DNA of 44,410 bases from Alphaproteobacteria bacterium (GCA_017475525.1 JAFVFH010000022.1:1-44410); one strand, 5' to 3'. Numbered from the stretch's first letter, positions 33,410 to 41,088 are shown. Program-made: numbers and translations. The notes: generated from the sequence alone by a model not told the origin.

Positions 33410-34187
33410 ATATTTTGATGATTTCCGCCATTTGTTTGCGCTTGAAAGTTGAATGGTCTATCAAATGTTGAACCTTTTGAACGGTTTGTTTATCAAAACC
33501 TTTTTGAACAGTTTCGTCAACGTTTTTTTGATTGTCAAAAAGCTCTATTAAAATCGCATCTAAAACAGGGTAGGGCGGAAGCGAATTTTCATCTTTTTGC
33601 CCAAGAGCCAATTCGGCAGACGGAGCGCGGGTAATGACCTTGTCGGGCAAAACCTTTCCTAATGTATTGCGCCATTTGGCAAGCTTAAAAATTGTTGTTT
33701 TATAGACACCTCCGATAGGGGCAAGACCGCCGCAAGTATCGCCATATAGGGTGCAATAGCCGGTCAAAGCTTCAGATTTGTTTGAACAAGCTAAAACAAG
33801 TCCTCCGAATTGGTTTGACCACGCCATTAAAATTTGCCCTCTGATACGCGCTTGAAGGTTTTCTTGGGTTATGCTTTTGACATCTTCTTTGAAAGCATTT
33901 TTCAAAAGATCTGTTTCATGCTCAAATAACGGATCAATATCAATTTCATGATAATCTAAATTGTTTTTTATTGCTATTTCGCGCGCAATTTCAAGGCTCA
34001 AATCAGAGGTGAATTTTGTTTTCATCATCAAAGCCGTCACATTTTCAGAGCCTAAAACATCTGCCGCTAAAACAGCGCAAACAGCAGAATCTAACCCGCC
34101 AGAAAGCCCCAAGACAACTTTTTGAAAACCGTTTTTTTCGCAGTAATCTTTCAGGCCTTGTTTTAAGGTGTTCCATAAAATTTCCAT
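33408..34187 (-). CDS. nadE: NAD(+) synthase, ammonia-type
   Basis: Amidates nicotinate adenine dinucleotide to NAD. The 259-residue protein has the PP-loop LGLSGGLDSAV near residues 24-34, the CSNKSEALTGYCTLYGD motif and APSAELALGQKDE. It lacks a glutaminase domain, so it uses free ammonia. It lies 4 nt downstream of pncB and is the last gene of a three-gene NAD salvage operon. Confidence 0.94.
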   Translation of the reverse strand: MEILWNTLKQGLKDYCEKNGFQKVVLGLSGGLDSAVCAVLAADVLGSENVTALMMKTKFTSDLSLEIAREIAIKNNLDYHEIDIDPLFEHETDLLKNAFKEDVKSITQENLQARIRGQILMAWSNQFGGLVLACSNKSEALTGYCTLYGDTCGGLAPIGGVYKTTIFKLAKWRNTLGKVLPDKVITRAPSAELALGQKDENSLPPYPVLDAILIELFDNQKNVDETVQKGFDKQTVQKVQHLIDHSTFKRKQMAEIIKI

Positions 34188-34191
34188 CGGT

Positions 34192-35664
34192 TTATCCTTT
34201 CAAGTGCTTTTGGATGAGTTTTTCTCTTAAATCATAAAGATGTTGCTCCAAACCAACCCCGTATATATGCGGATTTGAAAGGCGTTTATATGTTGCATCC
34301 AAATGTGAAAGCTCATCTTTTGTGCGGTTGTGAAGTTTAAGAAGATTGGTTTCAACCGTTTTCACAATTTTGCCGTCCGTCACAATATTTTCAAGCAGAT
34401 ACTCAGCTTCTTCACCTTTTTTGAAAATGCGGTTTTTGCCTTTTAATTCCGTAAGATTATATGAAGTGATGTTTTTGCTGAGTTTTCCGTTTTTAATCAG
34501 ATTGGTATCTGATTTTTTGCAGATGATGTCACCATCAAATAAGCCACCTTGCAAGATACGTATCACATTTGTGGCGCCGGGGATGGTTGTTTTGCCTTCC
34601 GCAACCTTGATTTGGGGTTTACCTTGATATGATTTTGTTTTAAACACCCCGCCAAGCGATGGGCTGTCATAAGCCGTAACGAGTTTTGTGCCGGCGGCAA
34701 AAATATCGTAAGGTGCTTTTTGAACGGCAATAAGGTTTTCAATTAAGTATTCATCCAAGTCGTTCGAGGCAATGAGTTTTGTGCTTTTGAAACCGGCTTT
34801 ATCAAGCATACACCGTGCCTCTTTCCCCCAATATGCCAAATCGCCCGAATCAATGCGCACACCCATCAAATCAAGCCCTGTTTCTTGAGCCGCTTTAATG
34901 GCATTGTCAATGCCTGTGCGGATGTTGTATGTGTCAACCAAAAGGCTTGTGTTTTTTGGATTAAATTTCATAAATGCCTTAAAGGCATCAAGCTCCTTTT
35001 CATAGCTCATCACAAAAGAATGTGCCATTGTGCCGGAGGAGGGGATTTGATAGTGCTTAGCCGCCGCAACATTTGAGGTTGCCGTTGTGCCGCCGATGTA
35101 TGCGGCACGTGTGGCAGAAAAACAGCCGAAATCTTGAGCACGGCGCAAACCGAATTCCAAAAGCGGACGTTCAACACCGTCTATGCATGCTGCATATGCC
35201 ATGCGAAAGGCTTTTGTTGCAATCAGGCTTTGAGAATTGAATATGTTTAAAAGCGCGGCTTCAACAAGCTCAACCTGCCATGTAGGGCCTGAAACGGAAT
35301 AGACAGGCTCATTTGTAAAAATCAATCTGCCCTCAGGAACGGCGTCAACGTTGATTTTGAGTTTTTCGTTTTGAATGAAACTCAAAAAACTTTCTTCAAA
35401 TTTTTTAGTGCCGTCGTCATATTTTTCGGCGCGCAGATAGTTGATGTCTTCTTCTGAAAAATGCCAATTTTTAAGCCATTCAACAAATTCTGCAAGGCCT
35501 GCCGAAATAACATAGCTCCCGCCGAAAGGATAGCGTCTGAAGAAGGCTTCGGATGTTTTGGACTCGTTTGCTTTGCCGTCTAAAAACCAAGTTTGTGCCA
35601 TGGACAAATGGTATAAGTCGCAAAAAAGAGGAGAGCCCGTTTGAAGTAAATTTTCTCTTGTCAT
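34192..35664 (-). CDS. pncB: nicotinate phosphoribosyltransferase
   Basis: Makes nicotinate mononucleotide from nicotinate and PRPP. The 490-residue protein has the N-terminal DLYHLSMAQTWF, the EFGLRRAQDFG block, the phosphohistidine region SSGTMAHSFVMSYE and VRIDSGDLAYWG. The length fits the long class (about 480-490). It is the middle gene of the operon, 9 nt after nadM and 4 nt before nadE. Confidence 0.94.
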   Translation of the reverse strand: MTRENLLQTGSPLFCDLYHLSMAQTWFLDGKANESKTSEAFFRRYPFGGSYVISAGLAEFVEWLKNWHFSEEDINYLRAEKYDDGTKKFEESFLSFIQNEKLKINVDAVPEGRLIFTNEPVYSVSGPTWQVELVEAALLNIFNSQSLIATKAFRMAYAACIDGVERPLLEFGLRRAQDFGCFSATRAAYIGGTTATSNVAAAKHYQIPSSGTMAHSFVMSYEKELDAFKAFMKFNPKNTSLLVDTYNIRTGIDNAIKAAQETGLDLMGVRIDSGDLAYWGKEARCMLDKAGFKSTKLIASNDLDEYLIENLIAVQKAPYDIFAAGTKLVTAYDSPSLGGVFKTKSYQGKPQIKVAEGKTTIPGATNVIRILQGGLFDGDIICKKSDTNLIKNGKLSKNITSYNLTELKGKNRIFKKGEEAEYLLENIVTDGKIVKTVETNLLKLHNRTKDELSHLDATYKRLSNPHIYGVGLEQHLYDLREKLIQKHLKG

Positions 35665-35673
35665 TTCTTTGTC

Positions 35674-36216
35674 CTAAATAATGCCCTTTTTCTTGTCAAA
35701 ATATTCTTCAATAATATGGAAATTTCGGGGACTGACAAAATTTTTCCAACGCTCATCGCCGAATTTTATCATATCACGCACCATGGAGGCTGTCACAAAC
35801 GGAAAGTTCGGATCTGTGCGATTGACAAGGCAGATGTTTTTGATATGATCCTTAAACCAATGTGCGTCATATTCGGAACCTGCGTAATAAGCATCAGGTA
35901 ACGGAATATCCGAAAAGCTTTCTTTTATAAAATCCATCACAAATGTGCCCCATTCGGCCGGATTGTTAATGTCAAACAAACCGATGATTTTGAGACGATC
36001 ATAATCTGATGTTTCACGGTAAACATTTTGAATCATCTTTTTTCGAGTTGTATAATTAAAAGGATTGCGTGATGTACCTTGTTCTTGGATGGAACCAAGT
36101 GCGATTGTGACGCGTTCACATTCTTTAAGCATTTGATCGACAAGCTTTTGATGCCCGATATGAAAAGGTTGTGCACGCATGATGGTCAGGCCATGTTTAT
36201 ATTTATATTGAGACAT
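35674..36216 (-). CDS. nadM: nicotinamide/nicotinate mononucleotide adenylyltransferase (NadM-like)
   Basis: A 180-residue nucleotidyltransferase. The motif GLTIMRAQPFHIGHQKLV gives the HxGH nucleotide site, and ASMVRDMI near 163-170 stands for the C-terminal ISxTxxR-like motif. Size and motifs fit NadM (archaeal/Francisella type) rather than the larger NadR. With pncB and nadE it would complete nicotinate to NAD, taking the adenylylation step usually done by NadD. AGGAG lies before the ATG. It is the first gene of the operon, behind the alternative-stem leader. Confidence 0.83.
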   Translation of the reverse strand: MSQYKYKHGLTIMRAQPFHIGHQKLVDQMLKECERVTIALGSIQEQGTSRNPFNYTTRKKMIQNVYRETSDYDRLKIIGLFDINNPAEWGTFVMDFIKESFSDIPLPDAYYAGSEYDAHWFKDHIKNICLVNRTDPNFPFVTASMVRDMIKFGDERWKNFVSPRNFHIIEEYFDKKKGII

Positions 36217-36239
36217 AAAAAAACTCCTTGTATTGACAG

Positions 36240-36318
36240 GAGCCGATATATAAAAAATCTATTTTCTAAACCGGCTCAGTTTAAACATATATTCTCGGCT
36301 CATAAGCCATTCGAGCCG
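36240..36318 (-). promoter_or_regulatory. alternative-stem 5' leader of the NAD salvage operon
   Basis: Four complementary hexamers in the 5' UTR on the minus strand: CGGCTC (36313-36318), GAGCCG (36296-36301), GAGCCG (36272-36277) and CGGCTC (36240-36245). Segments 1-2 and 3-4 form two hairpins, while 2-4 or 1-3 form exclusive alternatives. Segment 4 lies close to the AGGAG and ATG of nadM, so switching could open or close the ribosome site. No match to the NAD-I or NAD-II riboswitches that I can see. Confidence 0.5.
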
Positions 36319-36331
36319 CAAGAACAATTAA

Positions 36332-36359
36332 AATATATCTTAAAATTTCAAATTGTCAA
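36332..36359 (-). promoter_or_regulatory. sigma-70-type promoter of the NAD salvage operon
   Basis: Minus strand: TTGACA 36354-36359, a 16-nt spacer, TATATT 36332-36337, directly after the LRR 5 stop codon. Confidence 0.68.
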
Positions 36360-36370
36360 GAGTGATGGAG

Positions 36371-36961
36371 TTATTTGTATCTTAACTTAAAGGTATTTCC
36401 GTTTTTTTTCGAAACTCTTGCCGCTTCCTCAATCGTGTAAATGCGCTTTCCTTTATATGAAAACTTTGCGCTTGTTTTCATTTTTGGTGTATTCAAAAAA
36501 TTTGCCTTGCACTTGTCTATATCGCCATAACAACTTATTTGAAGATTTATATTCGGAATATACTGATTAAAATTATCTTGATCATACCAAACCGTTTCAT
36601 CATACATTGTCACGCTCTGCACTTTATCGACTTCATCAAAAGCACCAACATCAACAAACTGAACACTTTGAGCGAGCTCAATTGTCTCAATATTAGAACA
36701 CTGAAAAAATGCATTTCTTCCGACACTTGTTATGCCATCTTCCACAATAACGGTTTTAAAACTCCAGTTCTCGTTTTGCCATGGCTTATGCCAGCGTCCA
36801 TAATTATCATCATACCCCCACATTGCACCCGTGCCTGATACCCTCATCACACCTGTTTGCTCATCAAGCGTTGCCGTGCAATCATCTCCGCATTGGTAGG
36901 TTTTCACTTCAGCCATGGCCGGCATGGCAAAAATTATTAAAAACAATATTATTTTCGTCAT
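36371..36961 (-). CDS. short secreted BspA-like LRR protein with FKLRYK tail (LRR 5)
   Basis: 196 residues, starting MTKIILFLIIFAMPAMA (signal peptide, ATG 36961 with AGGAGA). The module CGDDCTATLDEQTGVMRVSGTG with MWGYDDNYGRWHKPW is followed by only about two LRR units (VEDGITSVGRNAFFQ, ETIELAQSVQFVDVGAF). The Cys pair is ISCYGDIDKC; the shared tail (RIYTIEEA, GNTFKLRYK) follows with no IFYNN segment. It shows that the tail and Cys pair persist even when the repeat domain shrinks. Class 2 leader F lies upstream. Confidence 0.83.
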   Translation of the reverse strand: MTKIILFLIIFAMPAMAEVKTYQCGDDCTATLDEQTGVMRVSGTGAMWGYDDNYGRWHKPWQNENWSFKTVIVEDGITSVGRNAFFQCSNIETIELAQSVQFVDVGAFDEVDKVQSVTMYDETVWYDQDNFNQYIPNINLQISCYGDIDKCKANFLNTPKMKTSAKFSYKGKRIYTIEEAARVSKKNGNTFKLRYK

Positions 36962-37007
36962 ATTTTTTCTCCTATGTAAAACATGTTTTTTAATTGTTAT
37001 CAAAACC

Positions 37008-37258
37008 AAAAAATACCGCCTATTGAGGCGGTCGGAGTGTTAGAAAATCAGACTTTGAGAAATGACTCCGATAGCCTTTAGGATAAATCCTTGAACATTC
37101 GCCATCGGCACCCCGACTTCAGCTCGGGGATAAAGTGTTATTTAAAATAAAAAAACAACACTTAAAAAACAGTGCTATCCATCACTGCTCAAAGTCAAAG
37201 CTTTCTAAAGCTCCGTGCCTATTAAGACACTTGATATAAAAATTTCTTTTTATATCTG
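37008..37258 (-). ncRNA. class 2 structured leader RNA, copy F
   Basis: Minus strand: hairpin TATCAA/TTAATA, CGGAGCTTT, long-range helix GACTTTGAG with CTCAAAGTC, hairpin CAGTG/CACTG, a U-rich arm with AAGTGTT/AACACTT, hairpin CCCCGA/TCGGGG, helix CCGAT/ATCGG around ATGTTCA-AGGATTTATCC-TAAAG, then CGGAGTCATT and the terminator ACCGCCT/AGGCGGT with six Ts. CGGAGT is perfectly complementary to ACTCCG at the foot of the terminator. About 47 nt separate the T-run from the LRR 5 start. Confidence 0.83.
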
Positions 37259-37264
37259 ACTAAC

Positions 37265-37293
37265 AGTTTGTCATATTTAAAATCACTTGTCAA
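37265..37293 (-). promoter_or_regulatory. sigma-70-type promoter of leader RNA F
   Basis: Minus strand: TTGACA 37288-37293, a 17-nt spacer, CAAACT 37265-37270 with a TG just upstream; the -10 is weak. Confidence 0.55.
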
Positions 37294-37322
37294 GAAAGAA
37301 AAAATAAAGTATATATTGATTT

Positions 37323-37811
37323 ATGATTAAATGTTTTATGCCATGGATTGATCAAAAAACGAAAGTCGTTGTGATTGGGACAATGCCAAGTGTGAAGTCT
37401 TTAGCATATCAAATGTATTACGCCCATCCCCAGAACAATTTTTGGTGTTTTATGGCAGAGATTTTAAATGGCGGTAAGGAAATTAAGCACAAAAAAGAGT
37501 TTTTATCTTCAAAACATATCGGTTTATGGGATTCTTTAAGTTCTTGTGAGCGAGAAGGGAGCCTCGATTCAAGAATAAGAGATATGGTTTACAATGATTT
37601 TCATCCATATCCGCAGATTAAATATTATCTTTTTAACGGGCAAAAAGCTTTTCGTTTTTTTAAGGTTCTAAATTCTGATTTACTTACGCAAAGTAATTAT
37701 TTTATTTTGCCCTCCACCAGTCCGGCGAATGCTTCTGTTTCAAAAAACACCAAATTAAAAGCTTGGATAGATGTTTTTTCAAAAATTGCTTTAAGCACTT
37801 CTTTTAAATAA
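37323..37811 (+). CDS. DNA-deoxyinosine glycosylase (uracil-DNA glycosylase superfamily)
   Basis: A 162-residue repair enzyme expected to excise hypoxanthine from deaminated DNA. The motif VVIGTMPSVKSLAYQMYYAHPQ, followed by NNFW, is the family-6 signature, and LPSTSPANA near the C-terminus is the second active-site loop. The start is ATG 37323, with no strong ribosome site (AT-rich upstream). It is a lone gene back to back with leader F. Confidence 0.87.
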   Translation: MIKCFMPWIDQKTKVVVIGTMPSVKSLAYQMYYAHPQNNFWCFMAEILNGGKEIKHKKEFLSSKHIGLWDSLSSCEREGSLDSRIRDMVYNDFHPYPQIKYYLFNGQKAFRFFKVLNSDLLTQSNYFILPSTSPANASVSKNTKLKAWIDVFSKIALSTSFK

Positions 37812-37926
37812 AAACCGTTTTTATTATGATATGGCTTCGTTATGAAGGTGTAAAAATTTGGTGATGATATGAAAAGCATCATGTTGTGATTAAAAAAAAA
37901 CGATCAAGGCTGTATAAATGCCCCAT

Positions 37927-37962
37927 ATATTCAATATCCTATAAATATTCAATATCCTATAA
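37927..37962. repeat. 18-bp tandem duplication over the tcdA stop codon
   Basis: ATATTCAATATCCTATAA occurs twice in direct tandem (37927-37944 and 37945-37962). On the minus strand it duplicates the last codons of tcdA together with the TGA stop. Confidence 0.9.
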
Positions 37963-38650
37963 TATCTTTGATGATTTCGCTTGCGATAATCAGCCCGACA
38001 ACCGGCGGCACAAAAGATGTGGAGCCTGGAGTTTGTTTGCGAGTATTTTCGGTATTTTGCGGCTTTATCGGTTGTTCTTTGGAATAAACAACTTTTAGTT
38101 TTTGAATGCCACGTTTTTTCAGTTCTTTTCGCATGACATGAGCCAAAGGGCAAACGGAGGTCTTATAAATATCTGCAACCTCAAAAGCTGTGGGGTTGAT
38201 TTTGTTTCCGGCTCCCATGGCGGAGATGATAGGGGTTTTTACTTTATCGGCCTCAACAATCAAGCCGATTTTTCCTGCAACGGTATCAATCGCATCAACA
38301 ACATAATCATATTGTGTAAAATCAAAAAGTCCGGATGTTTCAGGCAAATAAAATGTTTTATAAACGTTTACTTTGCAATCGGGATTGATATCTTTGATGC
38401 GATCTGCCATCACATCAACTTTATATTTGCCAACAGTGCTGTGAAGGGCAATGATTTGCCGATTAAGGTTGCTTAAAGCGACCACATCATTATCAATCAA
38501 ATCAAGCGCACCAATGCCGGAGCGGGCAAGCGCCTCAACAACATATCCGCCAACACCGCCGATGCCGAACACGGCAACGCGTGCTTTGTTTAATTTTTCA
38601 AGGGCGTTTTTCCCAAAAATAAGCTCTGTTCTTGAAAATTGTTCTGACAT
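37949..38650 (-). CDS. tcdA: tRNA threonylcarbamoyladenosine dehydratase
   Basis: ThiF/MoeB-family ATP-dependent enzyme that cyclises the t6A37 side chain of tRNA. The 233-residue protein has the FSRTELIFGKNALEKL start, the nucleotide-binding motif VAVFGIGGVGGYVVEALARSG, the DVVALSNLNRQI block and VVDAIDTVAGK. MSEQFSRTELIFG at ATG 38650 was chosen over an upstream start because AAAGG precedes it. The C-terminus ends at the tandem duplication. Confidence 0.92.
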   Translation of the reverse strand: MSEQFSRTELIFGKNALEKLNKARVAVFGIGGVGGYVVEALARSGIGALDLIDNDVVALSNLNRQIIALHSTVGKYKVDVMADRIKDINPDCKVNVYKTFYLPETSGLFDFTQYDYVVDAIDTVAGKIGLIVEADKVKTPIISAMGAGNKINPTAFEVADIYKTSVCPLAHVMRKELKKRGIQKLKVVYSKEQPIKPQNTENTRKQTPGSTSFVPPVVGLIIASEIIKDIIGY

Positions 38651-38821
38651 CTTTTGGCCTTTACTGAAAAACAGAAACAATGATAAACCGATATTATGAA
38701 CTTTTAGTTAAATGATGAAAGAAAATATTTTTGAAAGAAAGACTAAAAATAATCTTGCAAGGCAAAAAATATTCAAATATGCTAATTTTGTTTTTTAATT
38801 TTTTATGAATGGAGAAAGTTT

Positions 38822-39166
38822 ATGAAAAAAACAGTTTTAGCTTTGTTGGCGTCGTTTCTTTTTGCAAATGCATCTTATGCGCAGTTTGAAGGGCCGGCTG
38901 CCAATAATTCGGTGATAACAGTCAAACAGGCTTTGGATTTGAGCGATAATGCAAGAGTTGCTTTAAGAGGGCATATCACGAAAAGTTTAGGTGATGAAAA
39001 ATATACTTTTACCGATGGCACGGCAGAAGTTATGATCGAAATTGATGATGAAGATTGGGGCGGCCGAAAAGTAACGCCTGAAAGCACAGTTGAGATTTTT
39101 GGTGAGCTTGATAAAGAAATGTTTGAGCCGACAAAAATTGATGTCGATTCATTTAATATTCAATAA
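38822..39166 (+). CDS. YgiW/YdeI-family periplasmic OB-fold protein
   Basis: A 114-residue exported protein: signal peptide ending SYA, then the BOF-fold core (VITVKQALDLSDNARVALRG, YTFTDGTAEVMIEIDDEDW) that matches the YgiW/YdeI stress-tolerance family. The SITVxxALxLxDxxxVxLxG pattern is diagnostic. Its stop touches the ogt start, so the two are cotranscribed. The family's ligand is not settled. Confidence 0.85.
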   Translation: MKKTVLALLASFLFANASYAQFEGPAANNSVITVKQALDLSDNARVALRGHITKSLGDEKYTFTDGTAEVMIEIDDEDWGGRKVTPESTVEIFGELDKEMFEPTKIDVDSFNIQ

Positions 39167-39673
39167 ATGACGGAATATATCCATCATTATCAATCGCCTT
39201 TGGGAATATTGACTGTTTCAAGCAATGGTGACGCTTTAACAGGCCTATGGTTTGAGGGACAGAAATATTTTGCCGACACGGTTGATTTTGAAAAAGCAAA
39301 AGCGAAAAATCTTCCTGTCTTTGCGCTTTGTGATCAATGGCTTGATATCTATTTTAGCGGAAGAGCGCCTGATTTTATGCCGCCCGTTTCGTTTTCTTCA
39401 ACGCCGTTTCGCAAGGCCGTTTGGCGGATTTTGCTCTCTATTCCTTTCGGAACGGTTGTCACATACGGGCAAATTGCAGATAGGCTGGCGAAAATGAAAG
39501 GCTTAAACAATATGTCGGCACAGGCTGTCGGCGCAGCAGTCGGGCATAATCCGATTTCGATTATTGTGCCGTGTCATCGTGTGGTTGGGGCAAACGGGGC
39601 GTTAACAGGCTATGCCGCCGGCATTGATAAAAAAGCAACGTTGCTTGCGCTTGAAGGAATTCGTATATCTTAG
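39167..39673 (+). CDS. ogt: methylated-DNA--protein-cysteine methyltransferase
   Basis: Suicide repair of O6-methylguanine. The 168-residue protein has the C-terminal active-site motif IIVPCHRVVGANGALTGYAAG (nucleophile Cys in PCHR) and the preceding helix block FRKAVWRILLSIPFGTVVTYGQ. It starts directly after the YgiW-like stop (TAAATG). Confidence 0.94.
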   Translation: MTEYIHHYQSPLGILTVSSNGDALTGLWFEGQKYFADTVDFEKAKAKNLPVFALCDQWLDIYFSGRAPDFMPPVSFSSTPFRKAVWRILLSIPFGTVVTYGQIADRLAKMKGLNNMSAQAVGAAVGHNPISIIVPCHRVVGANGALTGYAAGIDKKATLLALEGIRIS

Positions 39674-39703
39674 GCCGCTAAAAAAAATTTACGATTGCTA
39701 CAT

Positions 39704-40420
39704 TTATCTATATCTTAACTTAAAGGTATTGCCTGTTTTTTTGCTCAGCGTTTCGGCCTCTTCGATGGTAAAAATACGTTTGCCTTTAATACCGATTACA
39801 TTTCTATTTTCATCGTATATGTAAATACTGCCATCGGCATGAGATATTTGCCTCAGCTGATCATCAACATAAGTCGAAACAGTTCCATCTTCGTTTTCAA
39901 TTGTATAGGGATGTCCTATAACCGTAAAACGTGATGCATCATAATTATTACCAAATTTTGTTTTCAAGGTATCGCTGCATGCCCCGGATGTGCAATTGAT
40001 TTCAACATCACCGGAAGCAAAAGCTCCTCCTTTATTTAAAAATTCCGATAAATTACTTGCATTTGCACTCAGATGAGAAACGTTGGTCAGATAAGAAAAT
40101 ACGCTAGGGCCAATGTTTGTCATTTCATCATCAATCACAAGACTTGTCACCTGATTACCCCATGTGCGCCAAGGAACGTTAACGCCCGTCCATTTGCCCC
40201 AAGACCCATACCTGTATGTCTGATATGTTTCTGTCCCTATAATATTGAGTTGCTTGTTGCCGCCTTCATTTAAATCATCCGTTAAATATGCTCTGCATTC
40301 TGAACCGCAATCAAAACAATCCGTTCCGAGTGTTGTTCCGTCAGGACAATCTACCGCTGCAACATTTGTTGCTATAATTATTCCTGAAATTGGGATTAAG
40401 GCAAATTTTTTATTGTTCAT
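39704..40420 (-). CDS. secreted protein with FKLRYR tail and degenerate LRR region (LRR 6)
   Basis: A 238-residue exported protein: signal peptide (MNNKKFALIPISGIIIATNVAA), Cys-rich module CPDGTTLGTDCFDCGSEC as in LRR 1, a VPWRTWG segment and a single or degenerate LRR unit (SLVIDDEMTNIGPSVFSYL). The Cys pair is INCTSGAC. A hydrophilic beta stretch with YVDDQLRQISHADGSIYIYD sits before the shared tail (RIFTIEEA, GNTFKLRYR). AGGAG precedes the ATG. It has class 2 leader G upstream. Of the six it is the least LRR-like, but the tail is unchanged. Confidence 0.82.
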   Translation of the reverse strand: MNNKKFALIPISGIIIATNVAAVDCPDGTTLGTDCFDCGSECRAYLTDDLNEGGNKQLNIIGTETYQTYRYGSWGKWTGVNVPWRTWGNQVTSLVIDDEMTNIGPSVFSYLTNVSHLSANASNLSEFLNKGGAFASGDVEINCTSGACSDTLKTKFGNNYDASRFTVIGHPYTIENEDGTVSTYVDDQLRQISHADGSIYIYDENRNVIGIKGKRIFTIEEAETLSKKTGNTFKLRYR

Positions 40421-40476
40421 ATATTTTCTCCTGTTTTAGATCCCGAAATAAATTCGGGATGACGTTCTTGTTAAAT

Positions 40477-40708
40477 AAAAAAATCCGCTCTCGCGAGCGG
40501 CAGGGGAGTTAGACAATCATATCATGAGCAATGACTCCTAAAATCTTTAGCTTACAAAAAGCCTGAACATACATTTTAGGCTCCCCGCCATGCGGGGATT
40601 TAAATACCAAAAAAGGCATCCGAAAAGGATACCATCTCTGGTATCTCATGATATTGAGCCGTCTAAAGCCCCGAACCTCTCGGTTCTCGATGGAATTTCT
40701 TCCATCGT
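40477..40708 (-). ncRNA. class 2 structured leader RNA, copy G
   Basis: Minus strand: hairpin GATGGAA/TTCCATC, hairpin AACC/GGTT, CGGGGCTTT, long-range helix ATATCATGAG with CTCATGATAT, hairpin GATACC/GGTATC, hairpin CCCCGC/GCGGGG, helix CCTAAAAT with ATTTTAGG around ATGTTCA-GGCTTTTTGTAAGC-TAAAG, then GGAGTCATT and the terminator CCGCTC/GAGCGG with a GCGA loop and seven Ts. Every named helix differs in sequence from E and F yet is paired. GGAGT can pair with ACTCC before the terminator. Confidence 0.83.
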
Positions 40709-40714
40709 GATTTC

Positions 40715-40743
40715 ATGATAGCAAAAAAAATCTCATTTGTAAA
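40715..40743 (-). promoter_or_regulatory. sigma-70-type promoter of leader RNA G
   Basis: Minus strand: TTTACA 40738-40743, a 17-nt spacer, TATCAT 40715-40720. Confidence 0.68.
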
Positions 40744-40917
40744 GCAAAAAAAATTTTTATAAAGTATTTGAATAAAGTCAATCTTATAATATGCCGCTTA
40801 GGGTAGAATTTTTGGTTTATAAAATCAAAAAATCAGTTGGAATTTATATATAAAATTATAAGCTGTCAGTGTGGTTCTAATGTGTTTGTAACACCAAATT
40901 TATGAAAAGGAAAAAAT

Positions 40918-41088
40918 ATGTTAAATACAGTTTGTTATTGGCTTGTTGTGATCGGTGCCTTAAACTATGGTTTAATGGCGTTTGGTTATAACTTTTTGGA
41001 AAAATTGCCGTCAAATATCGGTTCAATCGTTTCGATTGCTATCGCAGTTGCGGCAATTTTAACCATTTATGCCAAATTGAAAAAATAG
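40918..41088 (+). CDS. DUF378-family small membrane protein
   Basis: 56 residues, MLNTVCYWLVVIGALNYGLM with two hydrophobic segments (about 5-23 and 33-51) and a basic C-terminus KLKK. The LVVIGALNxGL motif is the DUF378 signature. AAAAGG lies a few bases before the ATG. The function of the family is unknown. The gene is too short for ordinary ORF cut-offs. Confidence 0.85.
   Translation: MLNTVCYWLVVIGALNYGLMAFGYNFLEKLPSNIGSIVSIAIAVAAILTIYAKLKK

Noticed and set aside
7048-40708. Leader copies as a CRISPR array or an insertion sequence family
   Set aside because: The copies are dispersed, divergent, promoter-led and structured, with no spacers, no terminal inverted repeats and no transposase.
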